Source: Candidatus Bacteroides merdigallinarum (GTDB taxonomy: Bacteria; Bacteroidota; Bacteroidia; Bacteroidales; Bacteroidaceae). From it: a stretch of DNA of 64,000 nucleotides. Each line of letters starts with the position of its first letter. Position 1 is the first letter of the stretch. Both the position numbers and the translations under genes were made by a program. A model generated the notes under the pieces. The model searched no databases, was not told where the DNA came from, and worked only from the letters and a program-made list of their open reading frames with translations. The stretch lies in contig DXBX01000033.1 in NCBI GenBank assembly GCA_019116285.1, positions 1-64,000 on the forward strand. Reading direction: 5' to 3'. Below are positions 63,528 through 64,000 of the stretch, piece after piece.

Positions 63528-64000
63528 ATGGATATAAAGGAAATCATCAACCTGAGATATGCCATGCCGGATGCGTCTTTGGACAAGTTGCGGCAATGCC
63601 TGACGGAAGTTTCCTATCCCAAAGGCTTCCGCGTGCTGGAAAGTGGCAAGGTGGAGAAGGACATCTTTTTCATCAAGAAAGGCATTGTCCGCGCCTATAC
63701 TTCGGTGGACGGAAAGGACATTACCTTTTGGGTCGGCAAGGAAGGGGCGACTCTCGTTTCCATGAAAGGATATGTGAATGACGAACCGGGGTATGAAACA
63801 ATGGAGCTGATGGAAAATTCTGTCTTATATGTATTGGAAAGGAAAAAACTGAAAGAGTTATTCTTGAAGGATTTGCACATAGCCAATTGGGGACGGCGTT
63901 ATGCGGAAATGGAACTGCTTGCTGCCGAGGAACGGCTGATTTCCATGTTGTCAGCCGTCGCCTCGGAACGGTATCACGAGTTGTTGGAGAAAGAGCCTGA
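63528..64000 (+). CDS. Crp/Fnr family regulator, 5' part
   Basis: The gene runs off the right edge; 157 codons are visible. MDIKEIINLRYAMPDASLDK is the start. EVSYPKGFRVLESGKVEKDI, FFIKKGIVRAYTSVDGKDIT and the later hydrophobic strands fit a cyclic-nucleotide-binding-type beta roll. A long dimer helix follows (ANWGRRYAEMELLAAEERLI). The start of the helix-turn-helix would be just outside. The binding-pocket Arg/Glu of true cAMP sites is not seen, as is common in Bacteroidetes members. It is divergent from the efflux pair and probably controls it. Confidence 0.85.
   Translation, partial: MDIKEIINLRYAMPDASLDKLRQCLTEVSYPKGFRVLESGKVEKDIFFIKKGIVRAYTSVDGKDITFWVGKEGATLVSMKGYVNDEPGYETMELMENSVLYVLERKKLKELFLKDLHIANWGRRYAEMELLAAEERLISMLSAVASERYHELLEKEP

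Overview
The window looks like a chromosomal segment of a Bacteroidaceae bacterium (Bacteroides or a close relative, fairly GC-rich). The evidence is the promoter style: many genes are preceded by the Bacteroidetes -7 element TAnnTTTG, few by Shine-Dalgarno sequences. Family content agrees: GLPGLI and TonB-type outer-membrane proteins, DUF4271, DUF3098, hybrid histidine kinases, and a menF-menD-menB-menC-menE cluster. I saw no rRNA, tRNA, CRISPR array or transposase gene.

Layout. 1-11.5 kb is mostly a minus-strand housekeeping block: tyrS (5' part), then metK-LOG-DUF4271-hemD-rnpA-yidD-tatD in one overlapping chain, a lone plus-strand gene of unknown function (5.2 kb), and methyltransferase-ftsX-DUF3098-uppP-truB-queA-folK. 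The metK leader carries a candidate SAM-II-type riboswitch. 11.7-29.2 kb is the most distinctive region. Two large sensor kinases on the minus strand face a plus-strand operon that reads as a synthase-dependent exopolysaccharide system: outer-membrane channel, membrane-fusion protein, a large TackOD1-like zinc/SPOR protein, a processive GT2 synthase with QxxRW, and a nucleotide-sugar dehydrogenase. A response regulator with a decayed kinase domain, a hybrid kinase and a beta-propeller lipoprotein follow. No protein in this region has a recognisable DNA-binding domain.

29.5-32.7 kb is a TIR-Sel1 gene cut by an in-frame TAA. 32.8-38.9 kb is the menaquinone cluster, followed by miaB (minus). 40.8-43.3 kb holds small membrane/lipoprotein genes, a frameshifted WG-repeat gene and a metallo-beta-lactamase-fold protein. 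43.4-47.0 kb is a large GH2 lipoprotein glycosidase. 47.2-54.6 kb has a STAND/AAA-like ATPase, a two-component system, and a divergent GLPGLI/TonB-type pair behind three GTTAACCGT direct repeats. 54.9-60.3 kb is leuS-yitT-rdgB, then nadA (minus). 60.3-61.5 kb contains many DnaA-box-like sites around a TrmH-family gene and may be the replication origin. 61.8-64.0 kb is an efflux cassette (MFS and SMR) beside a divergent Crp/Fnr-type regulator that runs off the window.

Dispersed palindromic elements sit in several gaps: three with the theme 'acgcggat/acgcagat' and two with a shared 'TGTCTATACACA' centre. One of the first group lies inside a 152-bp MITE-like unit. Functional statements are homology-style reading of the translations by eye; no database was searched.
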